64,000 nucleotides of DNA from NCBI RefSeq assembly GCF_044904675.1, contig NZ_JADIKJ010000001.1, positions 62,001 through 126,000 of the forward strand, given 5' to 3'. The position numbers were made by a program, and so were the translations under genes. The DNA comes from Dyella_B jejuensis (GTDB lineage: Bacteria > Pseudomonadota > Gammaproteobacteria > Xanthomonadales > Rhodanobacteraceae). The notes under the pieces were generated by a model that saw nothing but the letters and a program-made list of their open reading frames with translations, made no database searches and had not been told where the DNA came from. Positions 8,363 to 16,523 of this stretch are shown piece after piece (the stretch's first letter is position 1; every line of letters starts with the position of its first letter).

Positions 8363-10564
8363 TTATACCTTGCTTGTAGCGTATGCGTAATAGGCATAGG
8401 CGTAATAACCAGCGCTCCGCTTTTCAACCAGGTTGAAGATCGCACCCTTGATCGGCACGCCATTCTGCTCCAGGCGCTGCTTGGCCAGAGCGATCTCACG
8501 TGTCTGGTTCACGCCGAACCGCACCACCATCAGGCTGGTGCCGACGTGATGCCCGATCACGGCCGCATCCGTAACCGCCAGGATCGGCGGGGTATCGATG
8601 ATGATCAAATCGAAGCGCGGCTTGAGCTTCTCGAGCACGGTGGTGAAGTTGGCATGCATCAGCAGTTCGGAAGGATTCGGCGGAATTTTGCCGCGTGCCA
8701 TGAAGAACAGCTGGCTGACGCCATCCACCGGACGGATCGACTGTGCCGCTTCCGACTGGCCGGCGATCACTTCGGACAGGCCGTTCTCCGCCCTGCCCCC
8801 GAGCGCCTTGTGCAGGACGCCCTTGCGCATGTCCGCATCGATCAGAAGCACGCGCTGCCCGGCCTGCGCCATCACCGCAGCGAGGTTCGCCGCGACGAAG
8901 CTCTTGCCTACGCCCGGGCTGGAGCTGGAAATCATCAAGACATTGTTCTTGGTTTCCAGCCGCGCGAAATGCAGGCTGGTACGCAGGCTGCGCAAGGCTT
9001 CGGTGGCCATGTCTCCCGGTGCCGTCAACGCCAGCAGATGCGGCTGGGCTCCGGAGTGATGGTGCCGACGGAACGCGGATTTACGCTGCACGTCGCTAAG
9101 CGGAATGGAAACGTACACCGGCAGGCCGAGGCGTTCGATGGCAACTGGATCTTCCACGCCATGGTTCAGCAACTGGCGCACGAAAACGAAAGCCAGCGCG
9201 GACAAGAATCCAAGCACCAGGCCACCCGGTATCACCCAAAGCGGCCTTGGCCACCACGGCTTGGCAAGATTTACCGCGGCCTTGTCGATCACTCGCACGT
9301 TGCCGACAGAACCGGCGCGCGCGATATCCAACTGTTGCGCCTGGTTCAACAGGCTGGTGTAGGTCTGGTTGCTCACCGTTACATCGCGCGTGAGCTTGAG
9401 CAGCTCCTGCTGCGTATTGGGCAAGTGGCCGATCTGCTGCTGCAGCGCATTTTTCTCGCCTTCCAGCTGCCCGATCTGCTGTTGCAGCGAGCGATATTCC
9501 GGATGCTCAGGCGTAAAATGATGCGACACGTCGGTCATCTGCATGCGCAGCTGCTCGAGGTTGGTATCGATCGATACATTCTGATCCAGCAGTGATTGCG
9601 TCTGCATGGAGATATCGACCGAGTGCTCGCGCAGCTGGAACGCATTCAATGCCTGGGTCGCCCGCTCCAGCTCCTGCTTCACCTTGGGCAGCTCCTCCTG
9701 CACGAACTTCAGGCTGCTTGCCGCCTCGGCCGCGCTGCGATCCACGTTCTGGCGCACGTACAGCTGGGTGACCTGGTTCAACAGCTGCGTGGCGAGCACC
9801 GCGTCCTTGTCGTTGTAGGTAAGCTCGATGATGCCCGAATCCTTGCCCTCCTCGTTCGCCTCGATGTCCTTCTGTAATTCGGTGATCGTCGCCATGTGCG
9901 AATGGCGGATCACCCGGAAACGCATGCCCGGGTTGGCCTGCAAGGTTTTCACCTGAATGGTGACGCCGTTGCCGGTGGCAAGCTGCCCCACGTGGCCGTT
10001 CACCAGCACGTTGCCGTCATCATCCAGCAAGGTATACGCGCCTTGCTCGCCGGCAATCAATTGCAGCTTCTCATCCAGCAGATCGCCCGGCACCTCGAGC
10101 TGAAAGATGTTCAACTGCGAACCGCCCCAGTCATAACGACTCAAGCCCAACATCGGGGAGGCCAGCTGGCCGGGATTTTGCGACACAAAGCGCCGCGCAA
10201 GAAAAGCGCCGAACAAGGGAAAATGCTTCGGCTGGCTTTCGATGTCCAGCTTGAGGTTTTCCACCGCCTGCCCGATCACCGAACGCGAACCAAGCAACTG
10301 GATCTCGGTTACCGCCTGCGAGGTGGAAATGCCAAGCGTCTGCGTGAGGTCGGAAAGTCCTGGCAGGCTTGGTGTCTTTTGTTCAACCTGCACGGATGCG
10401 CTGGCCTGGTAGATCGGCGTCGCGAGCACCGAATAAAGTACGGCGATGATGAGAAATGCCACGCTGATTGCGACAATCAGCCATTTGTTATCGAAGAGCG
10501 TGCCTAGTAATGCACGCAGGTCGATATCGTCATCCCGTGTCGAAAAGGTCTGCTTGGTAGTCAT
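8363..10564 (-). CDS. wzc: Wzc-type polysaccharide co-polymerase with tyrosine autokinase domain
   Basis: The 733-residue inner-membrane protein has the full Wzc architecture: a Wzz domain with membrane segment near residues 30-50 (WLIVAISVAFLIIAVLYS), a long periplasmic coiled coil, a second membrane segment near 440, and a C-terminal BY-kinase. The kinase shows Walker A (SSPGVGKS, about 545), Walker A' (LLIDADMRKG) and Walker B (LIIIDTPP). It ends in a tyrosine cluster with six Tyr in the last 16 residues, the usual autophosphorylation site. It governs export and chain length together with Wza and the phosphatase Wzb. The start at 10564 has GGAG about 7 nt upstream. It lies 23 bp after wzb in one operon. 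Confidence 0.93.
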   Translation of the reverse strand: MTTKQTFSTRDDDIDLRALLGTLFDNKWLIVAISVAFLIIAVLYSVLATPIYQASASVQVEQKTPSLPGLSDLTQTLGISTSQAVTEIQLLGSRSVIGQAVENLKLDIESQPKHFPLFGAFLARRFVSQNPGQLASPMLGLSRYDWGGSQLNIFQLEVPGDLLDEKLQLIAGEQGAYTLLDDDGNVLVNGHVGQLATGNGVTIQVKTLQANPGMRFRVIRHSHMATITELQKDIEANEEGKDSGIIELTYNDKDAVLATQLLNQVTQLYVRQNVDRSAAEAASSLKFVQEELPKVKQELERATQALNAFQLREHSVDISMQTQSLLDQNVSIDTNLEQLRMQMTDVSHHFTPEHPEYRSLQQQIGQLEGEKNALQQQIGHLPNTQQELLKLTRDVTVSNQTYTSLLNQAQQLDIARAGSVGNVRVIDKAAVNLAKPWWPRPLWVIPGGLVLGFLSALAFVFVRQLLNHGVEDPVAIERLGLPVYVSIPLSDVQRKSAFRRHHHSGAQPHLLALTAPGDMATEALRSLRTSLHFARLETKNNVLMISSSSPGVGKSFVAANLAAVMAQAGQRVLLIDADMRKGVLHKALGGRAENGLSEVIAGQSEAAQSIRPVDGVSQLFFMARGKIPPNPSELLMHANFTTVLEKLKPRFDLIIIDTPPILAVTDAAVIGHHVGTSLMVVRFGVNQTREIALAKQRLEQNGVPIKGAIFNLVEKRSAGYYAYAYYAYATSKV

Positions 10565-10587
10565 GGGGCCGCTCCGGTGAAATACAC

Positions 10588-11022
10588 TTACAAATAACGC
10601 AGCCAGCTGCCGACACCGCGTTCGATCAATGCATAAGCATGTTCGAACGCCTGTCGTGGCCGCCGATATGGGTCGGGTACATCGCTGGCGTCATGCCATT
10701 TGTCGAGCAAGAACAATTTGCCGCTTACCTCCGGCGCGAGCCGTGCCGTTGCCGCCAGGTGATCCCGCTCCATCGCGAGCACCAGGTCGGCTTCACGCAA
10801 CATCTTCGGCTCCAGCTGGCGCGCACGATGGCCGGCAGCGTCAATGCCATGCTCTTTCATGATCTCCATCGCATGAACGTCCATGGGGCGGCCAACAAGT
10901 GCACCCAACCCGGCACTGCTGACATGGATATCGCGATGCGTTAACTGCTGACGGAACAAGAATTCCGCCATGGGACTACGGCAGATGTTGCCTATGCATA
11001 TCACTAGAATACGTTTGAACAC
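10588..11022 (-). CDS. wzb: Low-molecular-weight protein tyrosine phosphatase (Wzb)
   Basis: The 144-residue protein has the signature P-loop C-x5-R as CIGNICRS, with nucleophile Cys9 and Arg15, and a C-terminal DPYRR that holds the general-acid Asp. Length and motifs match the LMW-PTP family. Placed immediately before the tyrosine kinase Wzc, it should dephosphorylate the Wzc tail and so cycle polymer export. The start codon is GTG (11020-11022) with AGGAG about 10 nt upstream. It is the first gene of the minus-strand operon and diverges from wza. Confidence 0.92.
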   Translation of the reverse strand: MFKRILVICIGNICRSPMAEFLFRQQLTHRDIHVSSAGLGALVGRPMDVHAMEIMKEHGIDAAGHRARQLEPKMLREADLVLAMERDHLAATARLAPEVSGKLFLLDKWHDASDVPDPYRRPRQAFEHAYALIERGVGSWLRYL

Positions 11023-11375
11023 GTAAGGAAGCGCTCCTGCCGTATGCGCTGAGAAAAGAAGCCTCCCTCAGGCCTCTCGCGGATTTAAAGACGTCAGCAG
11101 AGTAGAACAGCTCTAATCTGTAGACGGCGTGCACGCGCACGCGATGTGCTTATATGCTTTTCTTGATGAAATCGACATAGATTTCCGCGCCATTTATCCA
11201 ATAAGCACGAAAATTTTATCTTCGTGAGAGAAAAGGTTGCGTTCGAGCATGGTTAATTTACGTGTTATTAACGGCGTCATGGGGTCTAATTAATGCAGCC
11301 AGACCGCAGTCTCGCTACAGATCCAGCGCTTAACCGCCCAGCGCTCCGCGTCATGCATGTCACATTGGAGTGCAC
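11023..11375. promoter_or_regulatory. Divergent wzb/wza control region
   Basis: The 353-bp region between the two export operons has no convincing gene. The part at 11150-11290 is distinctly AT-rich for this genome and should hold both promoters. No JUMPstart/ops element (GGCGGTAG) is seen. Confidence 0.5.
11252..11272. promoter_or_regulatory. Candidate operator in the wzb/wza control region
   Basis: A 21-bp imperfect palindrome begins with GTTAAT and ends with ATTAAC around an ACGT-containing centre. It lies about 100 bp before the wza start. The regulator is unknown. Confidence 0.35.
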
Positions 11376-12470
11376 ATGAAAGCTTTATCTATTTTGGTAG
11401 CAGTCCTCACTACCCTGCTTCTGTATGGCTGCGCGGTAGTCCCGGGACAACACATGTCCGAACGAGCCTTATCGCATCCAGAAACCGGGCGCGTGCAACT
11501 CGTGCAGATCACGCCGCAGTGGCTCGAAGAGGATCAGGTCGCGTCAGCCGTGCAAAGTGTTTCACCTGAGCTTCTCAGCTATAGACCAGAGCCGTATCGC
11601 ATTGGTCCCGGCGACACGCTCTACATTACCGTGTGGGATCACCCGGAATTGACCGCACCGGCCGGCGCGCAACAACAGGCGGCAGCCAACAGCCGGTTGG
11701 TACGCTCGGATGGCACGCTGTTCTATCCCTACGTGGGGGTGATCAAGGCCGCCGGCATGACCGTCGACCAGCTACGCGAAGCGATCAGCAGCAAGCTCAC
11801 CAAGTATGTGCAGAATCCGCAGGTGGACGTCAGCGTCATCAGTTACGGCAGCCAGCTGATCACTTTGCAGGGCGCATTCACGAAGACCGATCCGCAGCAA
11901 GTAGGCACCATCCCCCTGACGCTTGCGCAAGCCATCGGTAGCGCCACCATCGATACCACGCAGGCGGACCTTTCCAACTTGATATTGACCCGCGACGGTC
12001 AGCAATATCACATTGATTTGAACACGATCGACCGTGCTACCGAGCAGAATATCTATCTCAAGCCCGGTGACCGCCTGTTCCTCTCATATAATGACAACAA
12101 GGAAATCTACGTGATGGGCGAAGTGATGCGGCCCATGGCGATTACCTTCAAGACCGATCATCTCAGCCTGACCCAGGCGCTGGGACGCGCGGGCGGACTG
12201 GATCCGGTCACCTCCAGCGGCAACTCCGTCTACGTGATACGTGGCGTGAAAGATCTCGCCAAGGAGCCCGCCACGGTGTTTCACCTCAATGCGCGTTCGC
12301 CTGCCGCTTTTGCACTAGCGGACGATTTCCGCGTGCGACCTGGCGATGTGGTGTTTGTCGGCCCGTCGGCCATCACCCAATGGGGCCGCGTACTCAGCCA
12401 GTTGGTGCCGCTATCCAGCCTGGTCGGCAACGCCGCCTTCGCCAAGGAAGAGATCAACGCGACGCCATGA
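11376..12470 (+). CDS. wza: Wza-type outer-membrane polysaccharide export lipoprotein
   Basis: The 364-residue precursor has a lipoprotein signal ending in LLYGC, with lipidated Cys19, then a Poly_export domain (YRIGPGDTLYITVWDHPEL, about residues 72-90) and two SLBB-type repeats (VDVSVISYGSQLITLQGAF and EIYVMGEVMRPMAITF). It forms the outer-membrane channel that works with Wzc. The ATG at 11376 is chosen over the in-frame GTG at 11370 because GGAG ends 5 nt before it. It diverges from wzb-wzc-wzx and is followed by its own terminator. Confidence 0.93.
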   Translation: MKALSILVAVLTTLLLYGCAVVPGQHMSERALSHPETGRVQLVQITPQWLEEDQVASAVQSVSPELLSYRPEPYRIGPGDTLYITVWDHPELTAPAGAQQQAAANSRLVRSDGTLFYPYVGVIKAAGMTVDQLREAISSKLTKYVQNPQVDVSVISYGSQLITLQGAFTKTDPQQVGTIPLTLAQAIGSATIDTTQADLSNLILTRDGQQYHIDLNTIDRATEQNIYLKPGDRLFLSYNDNKEIYVMGEVMRPMAITFKTDHLSLTQALGRAGGLDPVTSSGNSVYVIRGVKDLAKEPATVFHLNARSPAAFALADDFRVRPGDVVFVGPSAITQWGRVLSQLVPLSSLVGNAAFAKEEINATP

Positions 12471-12513
12471 TCGCGCATCCAGGCTAATAACCTGGCCCCT
12501 CTATGCGTACAAC

Positions 12514-12550
12514 ATAAGCCGCGCGACATCCGTCGTGCGGCTTATTGTTG
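12514..12550 (+). terminator. Terminator after wza
   Basis: ATAAGCCGCGCGAC (12514-12527) pairs with GTCGTGCGGCTTAT (12532-12545) over a 4-nt loop with one G-T wobble. A short T-rich tail (TGTTG) follows. The nearly symmetrical stem may also stop the convergent small gene. Confidence 0.7.
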
Positions 12551-12573
12551 AAAGCGCCTTCAGTCCAGGCGCT

Positions 12574-12840
12574 TCAGTCTCGCGATTGCAGCCGGGCAAT
12601 CCTGGCGTAGGCCGCATCAAGCTCGCCACGCAACGCCTGGTTGTCATCCAGCAATTGACGAATCTCCTGACACTGCGCAATGACGGTACGAAGCACCTCG
12701 CTTTTCACCGTGACATGCCGTGCGCGATATGCCCGCATGCGCTCGGCCGCGGATTTTGCTTTGCCTGTTACTGGACGCCCACGGCGTGGCCGCTGCTGCA
12801 GTGACATCGCAATCGTTCCGGGATCGCGTGGATCGACCAT
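12574..12840 (-). CDS. Small basic protein with leucine-zipper-like coiled coil (candidate autoregulator)
   Basis: The 88-residue protein has a basic N-terminal half (RPRRGRP at 17-23, then KSAAERMRAYRARH at 29-42) and a C-terminal helix with strict heptads. The a positions would be V53, I60, N67, L74 and I81, and the d positions L63, L70, A77 and L84. A buried Asn at an a position (N67) is typical of parallel dimeric leucine zippers. No known regulator domain is recognised. The start at 12840 is supported by AGGG about 7 nt upstream. A perfect 24-bp palindrome sits in its likely promoter, which suggests a DNA-binding dimer that controls itself. Small GRPxTGKA...AERMRA proteins are known in proteobacteria without a defined role; the function stated here is inference. 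Confidence 0.6.
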   Translation of the reverse strand: MVDPRDPGTIAMSLQQRPRRGRPVTGKAKSAAERMRAYRARHVTVKSEVLRTVIAQCQEIRQLLDDNQALRGELDAAYARIARLQSRD

Positions 12841-12870
12841 GGAAAACCCTCATCTGACATGACTTCGTTT

Positions 12871-12899
12871 AATTTATTGTAACGTTACAATAAATACAA
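12871..12899 (-). promoter_or_regulatory. Likely sigma-70 promoter of the small zipper-like gene
   Basis: Reading the minus strand, TTGTAT (12899-12894) and TAAATT (12876-12871) are separated by 17 bp. The hexamers are weak (3/6 and 4/6), but spacing and distance to the ATG at 12840 fit a promoter with a leader of about 20 nt. Confidence 0.45.
12872..12895. promoter_or_regulatory. Perfect 24-bp palindromic operator
   Basis: ATTTATTGTAAC followed by its exact reverse complement GTTACAATAAAT gives a perfect 24-bp palindrome centred between 12883 and 12884. It fills the spacer between the likely -35 and -10 hexamers of the small gene, 32 bp before its start codon. A dimeric repressor bound here would block RNA polymerase. 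Confidence 0.75.
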
Positions 12900-13385
12900 C
12901 CGATCTTCTTTCGGGGCGATTTGCGAACCGACGTGCTCCATAGCCCCAAGGCGCAGCGACACCGGCGTGCCTGCCGCCGCAACCGCAATGGCCATGCTGG
13001 TCAGCAGCGGCCAACGGCCTGCTGTCGCCGAGCGCGCCGCACGAGGTGCTCGGCGGCGGCCGGGATATGCGAGGCAATAACCCCCATATCCGTTCCACGC
13101 GGTAAATGATTATTCAGTGCTGGCATGTGCGGTTATCGCTATCGCCAGACGTGGAGGACTCGGCGCAGACCTTACAGAGCCGAGGCATCTCGTATCCTTT
13201 GATCTGGGTGTGCAGTGCCGGCCGCATCGCAGCCGCATCAGCAGGGCCTCGGCGGAAGTGCACCTCGGCAAGCGCCGGCACCCGGCTACATCGAGGACGT
13301 GATGCTGGACACGCAACGCCGCGCCATGCCAAGCGCGGTTTCGATAGTGACAGGCATTGGCTGCCGCAGTTGCAAAATGCAAAAT
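12900..13385. other. Gene-free stretch, nothing recognised
   Basis: Between the palindrome and the TonB-receptor terminator only short overlapping reading frames are open (72-123 codons), none with a ribosome site, a familiar motif or a consistent frame. It could be a decayed gene or simple spacer. Confidence 0.5.
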
Positions 13386-13416
13386 CGAACGGGCCAGGCT
13401 TTTGGCCTGGCCCGTT
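13386..13416 (-). terminator. Terminator of the TonB-receptor gene
   Basis: On the minus strand GAACGGGCCAGGC pairs perfectly with GCCTGGCCCGTTC over a 5-nt loop, followed by GATTTTGCATTTTG. It lies 12 bp after the receptor stop codon. Confidence 0.8.
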
Positions 13417-13428
13417 CGGTTACTGCTA

Positions 13429-16386
13429 TCAATCGATCTTCCAATCCAGCGTTACGAATATTTCGCGACCGGTGTAATCGTCGCCCTGCTGCGTGGGGAT
13501 GAATTCGAAGCCACCTGCGTAATCCGTGATGGGTCCGACCTTGTTGAAGATATTGGCGACGTTTACGCCGAGCTTCACTTTGTCGTTGAATGCGTAGGAC
13601 CCTGAAGTGCTCCAGATGATCCACGGTGGAACATGGCCGTAGTAGGTCACGCAGGCCGGATCGCCGATACCCGGCTGGATGCCGTTGGGCAGCACTTCAC
13701 AACCGGCATAGTTTGCCGCGCGAATCTCCCCGGTGCGCTCGCCATGCAGAGTGAAGTCCCATGCCCCCAGATGCCAATGGGCATTTCCGGTGATCTTGCT
13801 CGCCGGATATTCGTAGCGGGTATTGATCAGCGGATCCGAGGCCAGCGTGCGCTCCTTGTAGGAAAGGTTGTTGGTGTAGTTCAGATCGAAATTGAAGTTG
13901 CCCCAATGCTCGGTGGGCAGTTTGTAGGTCAGCGAACTGTCGATGCCGCTGACATACAGGGATGCTTCGTTGATCGGTCCGGTGTGAACGCTGAGGATAT
14001 TGCCGTTGGCATCACGCACGACATTGGCGATCGCCTCCTTGCAGTATTCCGAGCCGAGCGCATGCTCGATATAGGGCGCACCGCTGACCTGCAAACCGGT
14101 CAAACAGCCAGCCTCGTCGTTGAGTGCTTGTTGCAGCCCGATCCACGAGATGGCATTGCTGATGCCCATGTGCCAGTAGTCGACCGACCAGGCCAGGCCA
14201 TCGACACCCGGGATATCCCACACGAAGCCATAGGTCCAGGAATGGCCGGTTTCAGGCAACAGGTTGGGGCTGCCGCCCTGGTACTGGTTGAAGTAGGAGG
14301 CGTGCTGGTAATTCGCGCACGTGCGATCGCCGGTCTTGATGCACTCCAGCGGATCGTTGTAGTCGCCGACCGTCTGGGTGGAATTGTCGAGGTAGATCGC
14401 CTGCATGTCCGGCGCATGGAAGTTGGTGCCGTAGGTGCCGCGAATCAGCAGGCCATCGAGCGGGCGCCACTCGATACCGGTACCCCAGGTCTTGGCGACG
14501 TCCGCACTGCTGTGGTCGTCGTACTTGTCGATGCGGCCGGAGATCGTCCAGATCAGCGAGTCGGCCAACGGCACGCGGAACTCGGTCGCTGTCGAGAAGC
14601 GCGTGCGGGTGCCGCCACCGGTGTAATAGTTGTAGAACGGATCGGCAAAGGTATCGCTGAATCCGCGCGGGTCCGGCGCCAGCGAGAAACCCTCGTGATT
14701 GGCTTCGAAGACCCACGATGCGCCTACCGCGCCGGCCCAGGTATTGAATAGCTCACCGTTGGTCAGGTTCAAGGTTGCCTGGTTCATCCAGCTCACCGCG
14801 CTATTCTCGCCGCCTTCGGCGAAGGTCGAATACTGGGCGGGCGTGATCGGATTCCAGAAGCGTTGCGCGTTGATCGCATAGACCGGATAGCTGTTGCCGC
14901 CGACCGTGGTGGTGCCAAGTTGCGGGCCGAAGAAGAAATTGGCCATGGCCAAGGAATTCAGGGCCGTGTAGTCCTCGTGCACGATGTACTTGCTGCTGCC
15001 GAGATTCAAATCCCAATCCCAGTTATCGAAGACCGTGCCTTTCAGGCCGGCGTGGATATCCCAATTGGTTTCGTAGTCGTGGGTATTGCCGTAGCTGCCC
15101 ATTTCCGCCGGCGTGAGCTGGCGACCGTAGTTCGTGATGATCTGCCCGGTGGTCTGGTCGTAAAAATTGTTGGGCATGCTTGCAAACGACGGCCCGAAGA
15201 AAGGCAGCTGGGTGTTGGTGGTACCGGTATTGGTATACAGGCCGACCGAACCGTAAGCCTGCACCGATTCATTGAAATCGTACTCGCCGGATACATACAC
15301 GTTGTCGGCGCGATAACCCGGCGACAGCACCCAGTCTTTGTAGATGGCATTCTGCTGGCAGTACGAACCCCAGTTGGTGACGCCTGGCAGCACCTGGTCG
15401 CCACTGGTGTTGACGGTACGGTAGTTGTACTGGCTGAAGTTATTACCGAACTTGCCGCAGGAACCGGCGGGCGGACTGACGAACGGCACGGAACCAGCAC
15501 CCGGGTTGACCTGGTTGAGCGTCGGGCCGTTCAGAAAAATGCCGGCGCTGCGCGGATAACCGAACATGCGATCGATCGGATTGTACGCACCGTAACCGGC
15601 ATCGGCATCGGAATCCGTGTATGGGCGGTCACTACCCCACAGCGGCGAACGATTGGTGTGTTCGTAGGTGTACATGAGATGCCACTTCTCGCCCGATCGA
15701 CCGCCGGTATAGAGGAAATCGCCGTACCTGCGGCCGCCCTGGGTGGCGCCACCCGCGGTCAGCTTGATGTCATCGCCCACGTAATTCTTCTTGAGGATCA
15801 CGTTGATCACGCCAGCTACCGCGTCCGATCCGTAGATCGAGGAAGCACCCGAGCCGAGTATTTCGACGTGATCCACCATGCCGACCGGAATGTTGTTGTA
15901 GTTCTGGAAGGTGGTTTCGCCACTGTTGCCCGGCATCGGATAGTCGGTAACGCGATGGCCGTCGATCAACAACAAGGTATGGTCGGGACCGAGGTTGCGC
16001 AGGTTCACCACGCGCGCGTTGACCGCACTGTTGCCCCAGGTCGAAACGCGATTTTGGAAATCCGGCGCGGAGATCTGCGGCATCGAATCGAGGAACTCCC
16101 ACAGCGTGGTGAAGCCCTGTGCCTTGATCTGCTCGCCGGTGACGATGTCGACCGGAGCCGGCCCTTCGATGGTGGAACGCGGAATGCGCGAACCGGTGAC
16201 GACCACTTTTTCCAGCGTCTTCGCCTTTTGCGGCGCAGTCGTCTGGGTGCCGGGCGATGCGGACTGCGGCGCGGCCGGTTGATTGCCGGCAGGCGTCGCC
16301 GATGTCTGTGCGAAAGCAAGCGGCGCGAACAGCGCCAAAGCCATGGAACTGGCCAATACGCCACGGCGTAAGCGGATGGTGCTCAT
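13429..16386 (-). CDS. TonB-dependent outer-membrane receptor, probably for a fucosylated glycan
   Basis: The 985-residue precursor has a signal peptide ending near AFAQ (about residue 26), a Pro/Gln/Ala-rich linker, a TonB-box-like LEKVVVTGSRIP (about 58-69), a plug domain (LLLIDGHRVTDYPM, SGASSIYGSDAVAGVINVILKK) and a large beta-barrel ending in GREIFVTLDWKID. The VTGSRI-plug form is typical of the large TonB receptors of Xanthomonadales and Caulobacterales that import oligosaccharides. The start has GGAGGGGAG 5 nt upstream. Two GH29 fucosidases and an IclR regulator next to it suggest a fucose-containing ligand. The ligand itself cannot be read from the sequence. Confidence 0.9.
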   Translation of the reverse strand: MSTIRLRRGVLASSMALALFAPLAFAQTSATPAGNQPAAPQSASPGTQTTAPQKAKTLEKVVVTGSRIPRSTIEGPAPVDIVTGEQIKAQGFTTLWEFLDSMPQISAPDFQNRVSTWGNSAVNARVVNLRNLGPDHTLLLIDGHRVTDYPMPGNSGETTFQNYNNIPVGMVDHVEILGSGASSIYGSDAVAGVINVILKKNYVGDDIKLTAGGATQGGRRYGDFLYTGGRSGEKWHLMYTYEHTNRSPLWGSDRPYTDSDADAGYGAYNPIDRMFGYPRSAGIFLNGPTLNQVNPGAGSVPFVSPPAGSCGKFGNNFSQYNYRTVNTSGDQVLPGVTNWGSYCQQNAIYKDWVLSPGYRADNVYVSGEYDFNESVQAYGSVGLYTNTGTTNTQLPFFGPSFASMPNNFYDQTTGQIITNYGRQLTPAEMGSYGNTHDYETNWDIHAGLKGTVFDNWDWDLNLGSSKYIVHEDYTALNSLAMANFFFGPQLGTTTVGGNSYPVYAINAQRFWNPITPAQYSTFAEGGENSAVSWMNQATLNLTNGELFNTWAGAVGASWVFEANHEGFSLAPDPRGFSDTFADPFYNYYTGGGTRTRFSTATEFRVPLADSLIWTISGRIDKYDDHSSADVAKTWGTGIEWRPLDGLLIRGTYGTNFHAPDMQAIYLDNSTQTVGDYNDPLECIKTGDRTCANYQHASYFNQYQGGSPNLLPETGHSWTYGFVWDIPGVDGLAWSVDYWHMGISNAISWIGLQQALNDEAGCLTGLQVSGAPYIEHALGSEYCKEAIANVVRDANGNILSVHTGPINEASLYVSGIDSSLTYKLPTEHWGNFNFDLNYTNNLSYKERTLASDPLINTRYEYPASKITGNAHWHLGAWDFTLHGERTGEIRAANYAGCEVLPNGIQPGIGDPACVTYYGHVPPWIIWSTSGSYAFNDKVKLGVNVANIFNKVGPITDYAGGFEFIPTQQGDDYTGREIFVTLDWKID

Positions 16387-16421
16387 TATTTCTCCCCTCC
16401 CGGTGAAATTGGAATTGTCTT

Positions 16422-16457
16422 GTGCGGTTTCCGACCCCTATCGGGACCGCACTTTTT
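16422..16457. promoter_or_regulatory. Hairpin in the fucosidase-TonB receptor intergenic region
   Basis: GTGCGGT (16422-16428) pairs with ACCGCAC (16446-16452), with an inner CCGA/TCGG pair, and TTTTT follows on the plus strand. For the minus-strand operon it is a leader structure about 35 nt before the receptor start. It may partly terminate or protect the mRNA between fucosidase and receptor. Confidence 0.45.
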
Positions 16458-16523
16458 AACTGCGTACGCTCAATCGCCATGACCTGCGTTCGGCATGACG
16501 ACTGTTCTTGCGGAGGCAACCGT

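Noticed and set aside
11023..11375. A JUMPstart/ops anti-termination element before wza
   Set aside because: The GGCGGTAG core was not found in the region, so only the AT-rich region and a weak palindrome are listed.
14863..16371. A 502-codon open frame on the plus strand
   Set aside because: It is antisense to the TonB receptor plug and barrel. It has no ribosome site or recognisable domain.
16422..16457. The hairpin with TTTTT read as an intrinsic terminator
   Set aside because: The T-run follows on the plus strand, where no gene ends. For the minus-strand operon it has no U-tail, so it is listed only as a leader hairpin.
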